From Capsaspora owczarzaki ATCC 30864 (lineage: Eukaryota; Opisthokonta; Filasterea), in assembly GCF_000151315.2 (NCBI RefSeq), contig NW_011887293.1, positions 2,216,917 through 2,280,916 on the forward strand: a stretch of DNA of 64,000 bases, in the 5' to 3' direction. Shown one piece after another: positions 39,444 through 55,024 of this stretch. A program made the translations under genes and the position numbers. Under the pieces are notes generated by a model. It ran no database searches. It was not told the DNA's origin and saw nothing but the letters and a program-made list of their open reading frames with translations. The first letter of the stretch is position 1; the number at the start of each line of letters is the position of its first letter.

Positions 39444-41186
39444 TCATGAACTCGGTGAAGATGTTGTGGCACTTCGACCACGACGACCCCCCGAAGGTGT
39501 CCCGGCTGATGCGCCAGAGCTCGCAGCGGCCGCTGTAGTAGAGGCCGCATGACCACCGCCAGACCCATCGTCCTGTTGCGACGCCTCTGTCTCCATAAAG
39601 TCCAGAATCTGCTCGCGGGCATCGTTGCGCATCTCGACCGCCATCAGGTAGACGTCGTGATCCGCGTCATTGTACATGAGCGCATTGGCAAACATCAGAT
39701 AAATGTCTCGCAGAAAATCTCGTGTCGATCGAATTGTCTGTGGATGCAGAGAGCAAAAACGAAAATGAGTGCAAAACGCGACCGCAACAACAAAAGCAAG
39801 CACCAGCAAAAAAAAGCTCAAGCGTACACCATCGTCGATACGCTTGCGAATCGTCGTTAAATCCATCGGTCGCTTGATCACGCTGCTATACCCTGGCACC
39901 TCGTCGTCGGTCACTGGCCGAAGAAACACATTTGCGTAGCGGTGGTTGGAAATGTTTCGCCAGACAATCATGATGGATTTCTTCCAAGCCGCATTGGTAG
40001 GTGGCGGCGGGTTTTGGAGATCAAGTCTGCGCGGCGGGGGGGGGAGGAGATGGTGGAATGTGAGCATTCAACAAACAACATCATCGAAGATTTTGATCTT
40101 GCAACACCAACAAACGATTGTCAGCAAAAGATCTCTCTACCTTGATCGCGTCTCGGTATCAACATGCATGCTGTCGCTCGAGGAAGCGACTGGATTTGGC
40201 GAGCTGGGAGTGTGGAGAGTACCGCCGGCGCTTCCAACCGCGACATCCAGAGAGAGCGACGGAGTTGATTTCCGCGTGCGAACAGAGCCTCGCGTGGGCC
40301 GACTGGAGCTAGATGGAGTGGGAGTTGCGACTGTCGAGGGACTGGCAGCGGCGCGCAGTGGCGTGACTGTGCCGCTGGGAGCGACCGATGGCAATGTCGA
40401 GTCCAAATCCATGGGCGAGTTGGCAGAGAGCGACGAAGACACGCTGGCGGCAGGAGGCTTGTTCCGTACGAGAGCAGCAAGGCCAGTCTGAATGTCCATG
40501 TCGGTAACATCGGTGGCAGGTGGTGGGATTGGCGCAGCAGCAGCAGCAGCAGTAAGTGGGACTGCCGCTGAAGTTGCAGCAGGAGTAGCAGCTCCCATTG
40601 CAGTCCCAGCAACTGCCGCTGCGGTTGTTGTTCCTGCAAGGCCATTTGTTCCAGACGTGTCCATAGCCACAGCAGTAGCAGCAGCAGCAGCAGCAACAGC
40701 AGCGGCGCGATTTCCGGACAGCTCGGCAATGATGTGCGGGAGCTGTGCATCGAGCTCGCCAGCCTCGATTCGCTGCATGTCCAAACGCAGCTTTCTGCAG
40801 TTGTTCGAGTCGTGGGTGATGGATTTCCGCAGCTCGTCTTGGCGATCCGCAAAGAGCCGCTTCTCAATGGTGATGGCTGGAAGCTCTGCGACGGCGCTCG
40901 CGTCTCCGCGTTTGCGCTTGGGCGTCCCGTGCGCCTCGACGAGCTCTGCATACTGCGCCTGGCATCGCTTGGGCGTAAACCACTCGGCCGAGCGCACGTT
41001 GGTGACGTTGTTCAGCGTCGTGCTGTATGGCACATCCGCAAAGCACAGCAGCGCCTGGCACACCGCGTCCCAGTTGTTCTCGCCGTGCGCCAGCACTGCC
41101 TGCGCCAGAATGAGCTGCTCGCGCACAGTCCACTTGGCAGCAGTGTTGTATTCGAACGGGGCAGCAGTCGAAGTCGTCGTCGCCAT
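39444..41186 (-). CDS. BRD8: BRD8-like bromodomain subunit of the TIP60/NuA4 complex
   Basis: Three exons: 41186-40141, 40026-39828 and 39737-39444, giving 512 aa. The N-terminus (AAKWTVREQLILAQAVLAHGENNWDAV...WFTPKRCQAQYAELVEAHGTPKRKRG) follows human BRD8's opening SANT-like region, including the TPKRKRG string. ITIEKRLFADRQDELRK...LDMQRIEAGELDAQL extends the match. After an Ala/Ser/Pro-rich linker, the C-terminal bromodomain reads WKKSIMIVWRNISNHRYANVF, PGYSSVIKRPMDLTTIRKRI, TRDFLRDIYLMFANALMYND (acetyl-lysine-binding Asn) and MRNDAREQIL. BRD8 sits in the EP400/TIP60 module and reads chromatin acetylation. It is divergent from MCM3 over 310 bp. Confidence 0.9.
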
Positions 41187-41496
41187 GACTGCTTCTTCGA
41201 AAGGGTCTGTCTGTGTTTGAGAAGGATCACAACGGAACGGAACGGAACTGAACTGGACTGAATCTGAGCTGAATCTGAAGGCCAATGTTGTACAAAGGGG
41301 TTTTGTTCGATGTTGCAGAAGTCAACGCCAAGCACTGACCATGAAGTTGCCGCCAGTTCAGCCTCAATGCAAAAACAGCCTCAATGCAATGCACGATCGC
41401 CGTTGTTTCTCAATCTGAGTTTATCATCATTCAAATCGTCTCAAGTTCTCAGTCTCATTCCTATTTTTTTCTTTCTTTCTCAGTCTCAACTCACGA
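41187..41496. promoter_or_regulatory. Divergent promoter region, BRD8 / MCM3
   Basis: 310 bp between divergent ATGs. It contains GGAACGGAACGGAACTGAACTG tandem pentamers at 41234-41260 and a pyrimidine-rich leader before MCM3. No defined binding site was recognised. Confidence 0.5.
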
Positions 41497-45219
<3,723 letters not shown>

Positions 45220-45460
45220 AAAACCACCGCCAGCACCATCGTAGAATGTCCATGTGACTGTTAAGACTCGATTCATAAAAGCCAAGTTTTCGTTTTTCCC
45301 TCCAAATCATCTGCCGAGTTCTAGCACCGTTCCCCCTCCCCCCACCCCAGCAAACGAAGCAAAAACAAGAAAGAAAAAAAGGACAAAGGCAAGTGTATTC
45401 ATGAAAAAATACTTCGAAAACACACAAACCGATCGCAACGAAATGGTGGGAACAATCGTT

Positions 45461-46386
45461 TTAGGCCTTGAGGGCGTACTTGCGGAGGGGGAAGTGAGTG
45501 CGCTTCTTGGCCTCGCGAATAGTCACTTGCGATCGCTCGTGCTGGTTGAGCTGGCGGCGGATGGCACGGGTCTTCTTGACGCGGAGGTCAGTGGGCAGGT
45601 ACTTCTTGCCGGCAAAGTGCTTGCGGAGGTGCTCGCGCTGGGTCTGGTTCATGACGGTGAGGACCGCAGCGACGCCCTTGCGGACGGCCGAGATGCGGCC
45701 AAGCTTGTTGGCAGCGCTGCCAGTGACCTTGGTCACACGGAGCGAAGCAAGCTCGGTCTTGAGGGACTTGAGTTGGTCCTCAAGCTCAGCCTTGCTCTTG
45801 GTGCGGAGCTCGTATGCACGAAGCTTAGTCTGGAGGAAGCGAGGAAGGGGGAAAAAACAGAGGGTTGAGAAGGTGAGTGTGGTGGTTGCAGAGAGGAGAG
45901 AAAGGGAGCGTGGAGTCGGAAGAGCGAGCGAAAAGTCGTCGCAGAGCGCTTCCGCAGGGGCGTCGGGTCGACCACGGGAGAAGCTGGAGATTTGTGCTCC
46001 CCGACGCAGCAGAGCGAGCGCGCTGGATGACGGGAACTGAAAGCGAAAGCAACGGTTCAGCCAGCCAAACGAGCGTTTGCTTTCGCTCGACCCCGCTTTC
46101 ATTCACAGGCCGACGCTTTCAACGACAGGGAAATGCCAAGCACATGCACCACAGAGAGTCGTGTTGCAAACAATTGCGCGCTGGTCATGGCGAGGAGCAG
46201 GCTGCGGCGCGCGAAAAACCAATGCCAAAAGGGCGCCGAGTCGCTCGATTGTCGTTCTCCACCTCCCCACTTTACTCCAGCCCCGCGGGTCCATCCGCCC
46301 TGCTATACAACCCCACCACCCTCTAATCCGATGTGTAGGACGGTTCTGCAACGGATTGAAGCACGATCGAGGCGGTTGCGTACCAT
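45461..46386 (-). CDS. RPL35: 60S ribosomal protein uL29 (RPL35)
   Basis: The main exon 45829-45461 encodes TKLRAYELRTKSKAELEDQL...LRVTKVTGSAANKLGRI, VRKGVAAVLTVMNQTQREHLRKHF, KKYLPTDLRVKKTRAIRRQLNQHE and PLRKYALKA. It aligns along its length with RPL35 (human 123 aa). The exon has no ATG at the expected N-terminus. The nearest suitable start is an ATG at 46386-46384 directly followed by GTACGC, so the first coding exon would be the ATG alone and the protein 123 aa. An ATG at 46102 in the extended open frame would add a long N-terminal piece unlike the family. It sits near the peptide exit tunnel of the large subunit. Confidence 0.9.
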
Positions 46387-47092
46387 TATGAGAGATAAAG
46401 AGAGAGAGCAAACCAGTGTCTGTTCCAAAATTGTTTGGCCGAGTTTTTGTAATTTCGAGTAAAATTCGTTCTTTGGTCGGACGCTGGCAACGCCACGGTC
46501 ATTTACACGAGCCGCATTCTTATGAGGAAATTTTGTACTAGTAATATTATTGGGAACTGGTGTGCTTTGGGAGGAGGAGAAGTGTGTGTGTGTGCGTGTG
46601 TGTGGGATCGTTCAATGCCCGAAGAGAACGCTCGGAGCTCTTTTCTGAGCCGTTCGTCATTCACAAGTGAAATGCCTTAAGTCTGATAATACAGCGAGCT
46701 GCCAACATTGCCCTTTGAGGTCGATAGCTGCGAGCGGGAGTTGTAACGAGCTGCTCAGATTAAAAAAATCCAGACCGCCGCAGCGTTGTTTACCCGCGCC
46801 CTCAAACGCGAGTTACCGCCGAATACGAGGACGACGGGCGATTCTCGTTTTGGTAGCATCAAAGAGCTTAACCCCAACTTGCACCAGAGTCGCTGGGTCG
46901 TGCTGCTCGTCGACGTTTTGAGCTGTTCTGCAGGGAGCAGGGTTTCGATTCAACAACACGACCACAACGCAATCATCTTCAGCCATGTTTCATTTTGACT
47001 TGCCATAATATCACTTCCCTTTATTTTCCCCGCATACTGTACCATCCAGTCTAAGTCTCAGCAGGCCAGTCCAATTCAACCCCATTTGAACA
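46387..47092. promoter_or_regulatory. Divergent intergenic region, RPL35 / syntaxin-16
   Basis: 706 bp between divergent starts. It includes a short GT-rich run at 46584-46602 and otherwise unique sequence. Small open frames here lack any recognisable product. Both promoters should lie here. Confidence 0.5.
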
Positions 47093-47444
47093 ATGGCCTT
47101 CAAGCCGAGGACGCAAGAGTTTCTGTCCTTGCGGCTGCACGCGCGCGAGCACCAACGGACACACGACATATCGCCGCACGGCTACGAGGACGACAATGCC
47201 AAGCTCCTCGGCCAGGTGAGTGAACTGACTGACTGACCTATCGCCTGGACTGACCTGACGAGAAAGAGACAAAAACGAAGCGAGAGAATCGAGTCAGCAC
47301 ATCCTTCCTCCCCCCCCCTCCCCTCGAGCCAGCTGTTTGCCAGGCTGCTGCTCTACGAGATGGATGGCTTGGCCTTCATCCCAGTATCCCCAGTCCGCCC
47401 TTCCCCGCTTCCCCTTCCCGCCTCTTGGTCGGTCATCGCTTCGA

Positions 47445-47476
<32 letters not shown>

Positions 47477-48245
47477 GAAATCTCGTTTTTTTCCATCTGC
47501 CTTGGTTTTTGGGGTTTTCTTGGTCTTCGATGCTTTTGTTTTACGCTGCGGATGCGAATTCGAGGACAAAGACGGGACTCTCGCTTGGTTGGATGAACGA
47601 CGACGAATGTGCCGCGAATTTTTGAGTTGTGGAGCATTTTGCTTGAGCTTGACACGAGAAGATGGGGGAAAATGACGGAAGCCAGCAACTCAAACTCAAT
47701 GGTTCCACAAAGACGCGAGCAAGACGCGAGATCACCTTTTCGAGTTGTTGTTGAGCTGTTGAAAGCATTGAAAAGCACTGACTTTTATGATTGTCGTTGC
47801 GGATGCGGTTTTTTTGGGAGCAGCGCGGAGGTCACGTCAAGTTGTCGATGGTGCCAGAGGCAGCGCCAGAGTGGATTGATCACGTCGACAGCATCAAGCT
47901 GCGGATGCGTGACATTGCTGCCAACATTCAAGACTTGATCAAGAAGCACGAGGAGCAGATGAGGCGCACGGATTTCGACGACGACAACAACGACGACGAG
48001 CATGCCATTGACATTTTGACAAAGAACATTTCCTCGGGCTTCTTTGAATGCCAGCGCGACATCAAGATGATTGCCGAGCGTGCCAAGCAGACTGGCCATC
48101 CTGACGAAATCAAAATGTCGCGCAATGTCGTCTCGGCACTTGCCCTCGAGCTCCAAAAAATGTCGACCGACTTCAGAAAGTCTCAAAACCAATACTTGCA
48201 GCGTACGTGAATCCTTCGCCTCTTGAGCCTAGTTGTTGTTGTTGT

Positions 48246-48305
<60 letters not shown>

Positions 48306-48977
48306 GATTGGCGACTTACGTCGTACTTTTCAACTTGTGCTGCCCAGGCCTTCGTGCTCGAGACAAAGGCATCCTGTTCCAGCCTGGCGAAGTCCCCCAA
48401 GACACTCTGGCTGATGAAGAGTACCATGTTGATAGCGGATTCACTGCTGAACAACTCCAGGTATGAATGGCGGTGGATTGCTTTTCTGTGGAAGAGAGTT
48501 TGTGCTTTTTCCGTCTTGCTCATCTTTTTCTCGCGGGTCGTGATGGCGATTGAACTGACCAGGCCACCCAAGCCGCGATCGAGTTTTCGCACCAGCGTGA
48601 AGCTGAAATTGAGCTGCTTGTTCAATCCATTAGCGAGCTTGCACAAATCTTTAAGGATTTGTCCGAGATGATTTATGACCAGGTAAATGCGCTCGCAAAG
48701 GCCCCCTTTGGACAATTGCTGAACACGTTAAATTGGATGGAAGATGTTGGCACATCTCGTTCACTTTTTTTTTCTTGATTGTGTTGCCTTTGATTAGGGC
48801 ACCATTCTTGATCGCATCGATCACAATCTCGATGTCACGTTGCAATGCATTGACGAGGCCGAGAAGCAACTCATCGATGCCAACAAGTATCACAAGAAGG
48901 CCACCAAGAAGATTATTATTTTGTGTCTGGTCGTGATTGTACTGGCTCTTGTCATTGCAGTGGCCAGCACAAAGTGA
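47093..48977 (+). CDS. STX16: Qa-SNARE syntaxin-16 (Tlg2 type)
   Basis: Five exons: 47093-47215, 47824-48202, 48348-48460, 48563-48682 and 48798-48977, giving 304 aa. The region GGHVKLSMVPEAAPEWIDHVDSIKLRM begins the Habc bundle as in STX16/Tlg2. QNQYLQRLRARDKG follows the bundle. The SNARE motif ([41 protein letters not shown]) has the central Gln at the expected place ([13 protein letters not shown]). One C-terminal anchor (IIILCLVVIVLALVIAVA) precedes a two-to-four-residue lumenal end. Syntaxin-16 drives endosome-to-TGN fusion. The first intron (~608 nt) contains a T-run and could harbour regulatory sequence. Confidence 0.93.
48232..48306. repeat. (GTTGCT)n/(GTT)n microsatellite in a syntaxin-16 intron
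   Basis: GTT repeats passing into CTGTTG hexamers and then CTG repeats. The tract ends ~42 bp before the acceptor at 48347. The poly-Cys/Gln frames across it are artefacts. Confidence 0.93.
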
Positions 48978-49388
48978 TTTTTGAGTTTTTTTTTTTCCAT
49001 TTTTTTTGTTCATGTCTTTTTTTGATCTCTTTTTGTTTTCCCTGTCTTCATTTCCCTGTTTCTTCGGGCTTTGCTGCGCTGTCTAGCAGTTCATCGTCCC
49101 CTATTGTGATAAACACGAATCGAGTTCTCGCTCTCTCTCTCTTTTTTTTTTTCCGCCTGGAGAGGTCGAGCACAAGTTTTGGTGTGTTTCGACCGTTTGA
49201 AAATCAACATCCCAAGAGAATCAGTGACTGTAAAGCACATCACTGTGTGTTGCACGATAACGACAGCGGACAAATGACAGCCTTTCGTTTTTGCACAAAA
49301 GCCACAAGAGCGAGGCAACGACAACACAACACACCAGAAGAAAACAGTCACACGCTCAACAACCCATCGCCCGGTGCGAGAACATAGT
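48978..49388. other. Convergent intergenic region, syntaxin-16 / SAC1
   Basis: 411 bp between two stop codons, with T-runs at 48985-48998 and 49141-49152. Both transcripts must end here; no gene was seen. Confidence 0.55.
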
Positions 49389-52300
49389 TTAAAAGATCTT
49401 CTCCTTGACCGAGAACGAGGTCAGCCGAGGGTGGTCGACAAACTCGTTGCCGTACGTGACGATCGTGCGAATCGACACCACAAGTGCCAGCACCCAGAAC
49501 AGGACGTACGCAACGTGCAGCACGCTGTCGTCGGCTGGATCAACGAGGGGATAACCGAGAGTGAGCGGGACAGAAGACAAAAACAATCGACACTAACCAA
49601 AACCAAAAACCAAAACAACCGAAATTCTTACTCGCAGGGAACATCAGGCTCAACACCAGCATTGCGAAAACAACCGCCGAAATCAACGGGAGCTAGAATG
49701 CGACAGTACAACATCATACGCAAGCAGCATCGATCAGTACATTGTCGTCGCTGCAAAAACAAACAGCTGCTCTACACAAATCCCACTTTCACGGTTACCA
49801 TTCGTAGGCGCTTTGCAACCTCGCGGAGAGGCGAATCCACCTGGGGGTCCACGCGGTAGGTGCCGAGGAAGAGCGCCACACCATCCTGACGGAAGCCATC
49901 GGCAAAATTGTTCTTGTAGTAGCGGATGGCCGAGTTGTAGCCGTCCTGCATCGCGCCAGCCAGGGAGCGCTTGCCAGTGCGAGTAAAGTCGGTCTTGAGG
50001 GCACCGGTGCCAGAGTACTGGAAGCTCACAGCATCGGCGTTGTCGGCCCAGACATTCTTGAAGCGGCGCTCGAGTTCGACCTGCTGCTCGACCAGCTCGC
50101 CCGGAGCAATGACGCCAAGCTCCTGCAACTGGCGCTGCAGCACAAGGCGCGCAATCATGGACTGCACGACGTTGGTGCGATCGAGGCAGTCGGCGCAGTT
50201 GGTGCGGAAGACGCCATTCTGGCGGTGGCGCACAGCCTTGTTGTTGTCAATGAAAAAGTAGCCCTGCTTCTCCATGTCGCCGGCGATCTGATCGAGCAGC
50301 TTTTTCAAGTTTTGGTACTTCATGTTCTTGCACTCCTTGTGGAAGTCAAAGCCGATGAATCGCAGCCCAGTGTCGCCTGCCATGACCACTTGCTGAGCAA
50401 AGCCCTCGTGCAGGCGCAGCTCGCCGCCCTTGTGATCGACCAAGCTCAGAAGGCCTTGGCTCTTGCCGTAGATTCGCTGCTGCTCGTCAAAGTGCTTGCG
50501 GAAGGCGGAGAAGTGATCGGCATCCGTGTTGACAACAATCGAGGGCTTGTACTTGATGTTGGCGCGCTGGGACCAGAACAGCGGCACAGAGCCTCGCGTC
50601 TGCACGTACGATGCCGCTTGGCCGTTGACCTCCACGATTTGCTCCGTCTCGACAAAGTTGGCGACGTGGCCGCTTTCGTCGATGCCTCGGACGTTAAAGC
50701 GCGTGCCTGCGATTTGCAGTGAGGAACGTGAGCAACGGGAATGCATCATTTTGAGCAATTGTTCAGTTTAATGAGCGCGCCACGTTACCCGATCGGTAGA
50801 CACTACGGCGCGAAATGAGGACAAACTGCAATGAGCGATCCTTGACGTTCAACTGGTTGATGCTGACAACTGAAGATTTTGGAAAAAAACGAAAAAAAAA
50901 AAACCGAATCGTGTCAGTGAATGCTCAATGTTGAGCAGACTGCTGCAAGCAACAAAAGCAGCAAAAAAAAAAACGACTTACATCCATGGATGACAGGAAC
51001 GAGGAAATCGCGGAGCTAATTGGAAATGCACAAGCGAGCGAAGGGACAAAAAGTCAGCGTTCGCGTACAAGCACAAGAATAACAGCAACCCACGAGCAAC
51101 ACATACATCGCGGGAATCGCGGAATGCCTGGTGCAAATACTTGTTCCAATAGAAGCGCTCATCAGCCTGCGCACAACAACAACAACACAAACCAAAAACC
51201 AACAACAACCCACAAAAAACAAAAACCAGCAGGTGAGCACTCCGTTTCGGGGAAGAGAGACTCCAGGCTGAAGTACTGCGACACATACACGCTCGTGCAT
51301 GGCTTGGTGCGCAAACTGCTTGTCGTCGGTGTAGAGGCGTTGCTGCGTGTGGGTCAGATCGTACGAGTACGAGAAGTGGAAGGCGCCCGAAGCCAGCATC
51401 GAGTTGATCATGGCAACATACGACTTTTCATCGGCGCTCTGCGTACGACAGAGAGAGTTCAAGGCAAGAGGTTTTGGTTTAAGTGAGCAGAGAGGAGACG
51501 AATCAAACATGTTTCGATAAAAATAATCGCGATTCCTACCTGGGCCTCGGACAAGTGGCGGTGCGAGCGTGCAAACGGAATCATCTCAATCTCGGTAGCC
51601 TTGAAAATGTCCGATCCAGCGAGGCGACCGACCAGCTGCTTCTTGGTGATGAGCAGAAGGTACGGGCCGGCGAGCAGGTGGATGACACCGAGCAATGCCG
51701 CGACCTCGCGCGTCACGCCGGCGTGCATCTGGGCCTCAACATCACGTGCAGCTGTTATTTTGTTCAGATACAAAGGGAGGAAGGGTGGACGACAAGACGC
51801 CATTGCGACAGTGAGTAGTGAGTGAAAGGCTATCGTCAAGCCAAGTGGTGTGCTGCAGCTCCCAACCCGAACCCCAACTCATGAATGGCTGGCATCTGTG
51901 CAGTGATGATGCCCGCTCAATCACTCGGACGAGCCCAGGCAGCCGTCTGCTAAAATGCATCGAGAGAACTGGTGAGGTGGCGCTGATCCGTAGTCGAAGG
52001 CAGAGCGGTTTGTTGCTCGGCTGCATCCCGCGCGCGCGAGCTCAAATGCGAAATGGCCAGCAGCTGAGCAGTTCCTCATCAGCCCGCCTTTGTGGGGCGT
52101 GGGGAGGGGTCGTGGAAGGCGGGGGGGGGGGGAGAGACGTCATGAAGTGATTGTCCCCTTACAGCGAGGTTGCATTGAGTGGTTGACGCGGTCGATGAAG
52201 AGCACAATGTCAGCGCCCGTCGCAGGCTGCAGCACAAACGCCTCGTCAGACGTGTACCTGTTGAACGACAGGCAAAAAAGCAAAGAACGAACACAAGGAA

Positions 52301-52404
52301 AGGGAAAAAAAAAAAAAAAAAGTCAGCTTTTCAATGGTTTTTCAATACAAGTTTTTTTTTTTTTTTGTTGGTTTTTACAGTCGAAGTTTATCGTAAGCTG
52401 GCAT
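49389..52404 (-). CDS. SACM1L: SAC1 phosphoinositide phosphatase
   Basis: Multi-exon. The first exon encodes only MPAYDKLR and part of the next codon (52404-52379), and joins YTSDEAFVLQPATGADIVLFID. Conserved SAC strings follow: VAALLGVIHLLAGPYLLLITKK, FHFSYSYDLTHTQQRL, FNVRGIDESGHVANFVETEQIV, YVQTRGSVPLFWSQ and RFIGFDFHKECKNMKY. The catalytic CX5R loop is RTNCADCLDRTN (50171-50208), then GTGALKTDFTRTGKRSLAGAMQDG and YYKNNFADGFRQDGVALFLG. Two C-terminal membrane helices lead to KEKIF, a KxKxx-type ER/Golgi retrieval signal like human SAC1's KEKID. It dephosphorylates PI4P at ER contact sites. Confidence 0.94.
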
Positions 52405-52708
52405 TTCGTATGGAAAGAGACTGAGAAACGAAATTCAGCCTTCATCATCACTCAACTCACAGCAAATCACAATGTCAAAATCAGAATCCGTAACATTTTG
52501 GCAATGGCTAGAGCGGGGAACACGCGCAGTAATCGATCTTGTCCGTTTGACAATCCCCTCAATGCACCTGGAAAGTCCCTCCAAATGCTCACCGTGTTGC
52601 TGCATTGGAAAATTGAACCTGCTCTGTTGTTGTTTTCTGGCTCTGAGAATTTTGACAGCTCAGTTCCTTTTTTTTGTTCGTTCTTGTTTCCAGAGTGAAT
52701 CGCACAGA
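52405..52708. promoter_or_regulatory. Divergent promoter region, SAC1 / PSMG4
   Basis: 304 bp between divergent starts; no recognised core element. Confidence 0.5.
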
Positions 52709-53468
52709 ATGGCAGCCGTCGCCGAGGACAATCCGCTCGCGTACCACATTCACGACTTTGTCGATACCTGCGTTGACACGTTGTTGACGTTTCGCGTCAT
52801 TCGAGCGGCAGGCACGCTGTTCATCTGGGTCGGATCGTCGGCAGGAGGGGCAGACGACGGTGCTGCATTGGCTGAGCAGCAGGTTCCCCAGCAGCAGCGC
52901 AAGCAGGCGCCAGTCTACTTTACCGATCTATCAGTGGCCATGCCAGCACGAGCATCACACGCGAGCACAGGGCCAGCGACCTCAACACTGAGCGTCGAGC
53001 CACAGGTTTGGCTTTTGTGACTTGTTTCACGCTCGCCTCCCACACAGCTGTGGCGTCGTCATGCATCACCCTGCACCCCAGGGGGTTGCAGTGTCACGCC
53101 TACTGCTATTGATAGAGAAAGTTGGTGCTGCGGCGAAATTCCTCACTTCCATTGCTTTGCTCAACGTTGTAGTCAACACCAATCCCTCCGGCAGTCGCCC
53201 ACCTCCTGGGCTCCGGAACGTCCTCTGCTTCGGAGGCTATGGCTGGGCGGTTGGGTAAGTCTGCGAAATGGGCACTTTTGACAAGCAACCACCGTATCTC
53301 TCACTGCATTGCCGCTGTTCTTTTTCGAATGATTTGTGAGCAGCGCTCAAAACCAAAAAGCAAGTGTTTGTGAGTTTGAGTCTGCCGTCGTCCAGCGGTG
53401 CCTCGACTTCCATGTTTATCGAGCGACGCATTGTCGAAGAGATGAAGCAACGACCCGAGCAATTCTGA
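52709..53468 (+). CDS. PSMG4: Proteasome assembly chaperone 4 (PSMG4/PAC4)
   Basis: Three exons: 52709-53005, 53173-53254 and 53344-53468, giving 167 aa with consistent phases. The match to PAC4 runs in order: IHDFVDTCVDTLLTFRVIRAAGTLFIWVG, then VYFTDLSVAMPA. The middle exon encodes TPIPPAVAHLLGSGTSSASEAMAGRLA and the last exon KTKKQVFVSLSL...FIERRIVEEMKQRPEQF. The KQVFVS strand and the final RI.EEM...PE.F are shared with human PSMG4. PAC3-PAC4 helps build the 20S alpha ring. A Gln/Gly-rich insertion between strands makes it longer than the human protein (123 aa). PSMD7 and akirin follow within 4 kb. Confidence 0.88.
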
Positions 53469-53710
53469 GAGTAGATTCGCCAATAAAATCCAAAATGCAG
53501 TCCTGATCACACTCCGCAGCCCAGGGTACCATGATTTTCACAGTACCAACCGCGGATCTGAACAAATGGTGGCAACATCCGTCACAATGCACAACTCGGG
53601 GTGAAAGGTTTTGGTGTTGTTTTTACAAGAATGACACCGAGCAAAAAAACGGATTTTTGAAGCATCACTGTCGTTAATCGATGGACTTTGCACGAACCAT
53701 TGCGAAAGTT

Positions 53711-54277
53711 TTACTGCTGGGTGTTCTTGAGGAACTCTGCAAAGACACAGGAAGGGAGGCAGAGTCGAAGGGATGGGGGTGAGAATCGTGTCAAACTCCA
53801 AACAAACGAGCAAAACACTCGCCAATCCAACAAGCTGTCAACAAACCACATACTGGCAGGGGTGGCCTTGCCGTTCTCATAGAGCGAGACACGGAGGTTG
53901 TGCTCCTCGCGCTTGAGGGCCTTGGCCTGGGGAGCCTCCTTGAGTGCTCGGCGCAGGTAGCGGGCAGCGAGGTTGGAGTACTCGAGGTAGCTGATTTTTA
54001 TTGATATGGTTTGTTGGACGAGTCAGCAACATCAACCAAAACGAGCACAACGAGGCAGCAGTAGTAGAGTGGAGTGGAAGAAGGGGAAACGAGGAGGGGG
54101 ATCAAAAGTCACTGCTGCTGTTCTCCGTCCGTCTCCCCGATGCATCCGTCCCCGTCCGTGCAATGATGATGATAGGACAGACGGCACAAAACCCAATGCG
54201 ATGGTGGTGGTGCGGATGGACGAACAAGGCGCCTGTTCCGCACAATGAGCACAATGGAAAGCCGGAGTGAATGCGAT

Positions 54278-54308
<31 letters not shown>

Positions 54309-54528
54309 TGGTTCTTGGCGCTCGGATTCCGCGTCGTTGTTGCCCCAGTCTCAAACGGAGGCAGATGCAACTCAACAGAGCAACGTGGAGGGAATGAAGA
54401 GAAGGGGGAAGAGGGAGAGCGAGGGTTAGAAGGGGGAGAGCGATGGGGGAACTCAAAAGGGGGAAAAAAACAAAAAAACATGGGGCGTACTTGAGACCAG
54501 CAGCTCGCCAGAAGGATCCCTTGCTCAT
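53711..54528 (-). CDS. ATP5F1E: Mitochondrial ATP synthase epsilon subunit
   Basis: Three exons: 54528-54491, 53990-53854 and 53736-53711, giving 66 aa. The sequence MSKGSFWRAAGLNYLEYSNLAARYLRRALKE matches the family start ([24 protein letters not shown] in human). The second intron-spanning join yields ATPAKFLKNTQQ. It is about 15 residues longer than the mammalian protein. It belongs to the F1 central stalk (gamma-delta-epsilon) in the matrix. Too small and split to be visible as one open frame, it was assembled from splice phases. The first intron (~500 nt) is long and contains a T-run of about 28. Confidence 0.9.
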
Positions 54529-55024
54529 TGTGTGTGTGAATGGAAAAACGAAGACTGGAGAATCAGGAAAAAAAAATGGTGAAAAGGTCTCTTAGATGAG
54601 TGTGAGGAAGCTGTTTGAGAATTTTGTGAGCTTTGTTTGTTGGAAAAGCGATCGCGTTGTGGCGATTTTCCAAAGTCTCTGAAATCAAACAACAGCCACC
54701 AGGCGATTACAGCAAGTTACATTGATCTGAAAATGTACGTCGTAAGGGCTGCAAGCCGTCGTGCTGACGAAGCGGCACAGAAGTGCTTGGATGGATGGAT
54801 GGATTGCTCAGAAGAATCCAAACTCGGCGTTTTTTTGTTTTTTTTTTGAGCGGGCACCTCCTTCTCCTCCTCCCCTTTGTCCTCTCTTGATCACTCACCT
54901 ACTAGACAGACCCTCTCATTGCATTCCGCTGAATGCAGCAACCCTGTAGATAAGTCCACCTCACTGAACACAAACCTCAGTCCAAGTCTTTACAACCGAA
55001 AACCTTCCCCCCCCCCTTGATTGA
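54529..55024. promoter_or_regulatory. Divergent promoter region, ATP5F1E / PSMD7
   Basis: 496 bp between divergent starts, with a C-run (55009-55017) just before the PSMD7 ATG. No other gene or defined element was seen. Confidence 0.5.

Noticed and set aside
45834-46102. Extended RPL35 frame starting MKAGSSESKRSF
   Set aside because: It would add a long N-terminal piece unlike any uL29 protein, and reads through an evident CTCCAG acceptor.
48207-48414. Poly-Cys, poly-Gln and poly-Val frames in the syntaxin-16 region
   Set aside because: They come from the GTT/GCT microsatellite inside an intron.
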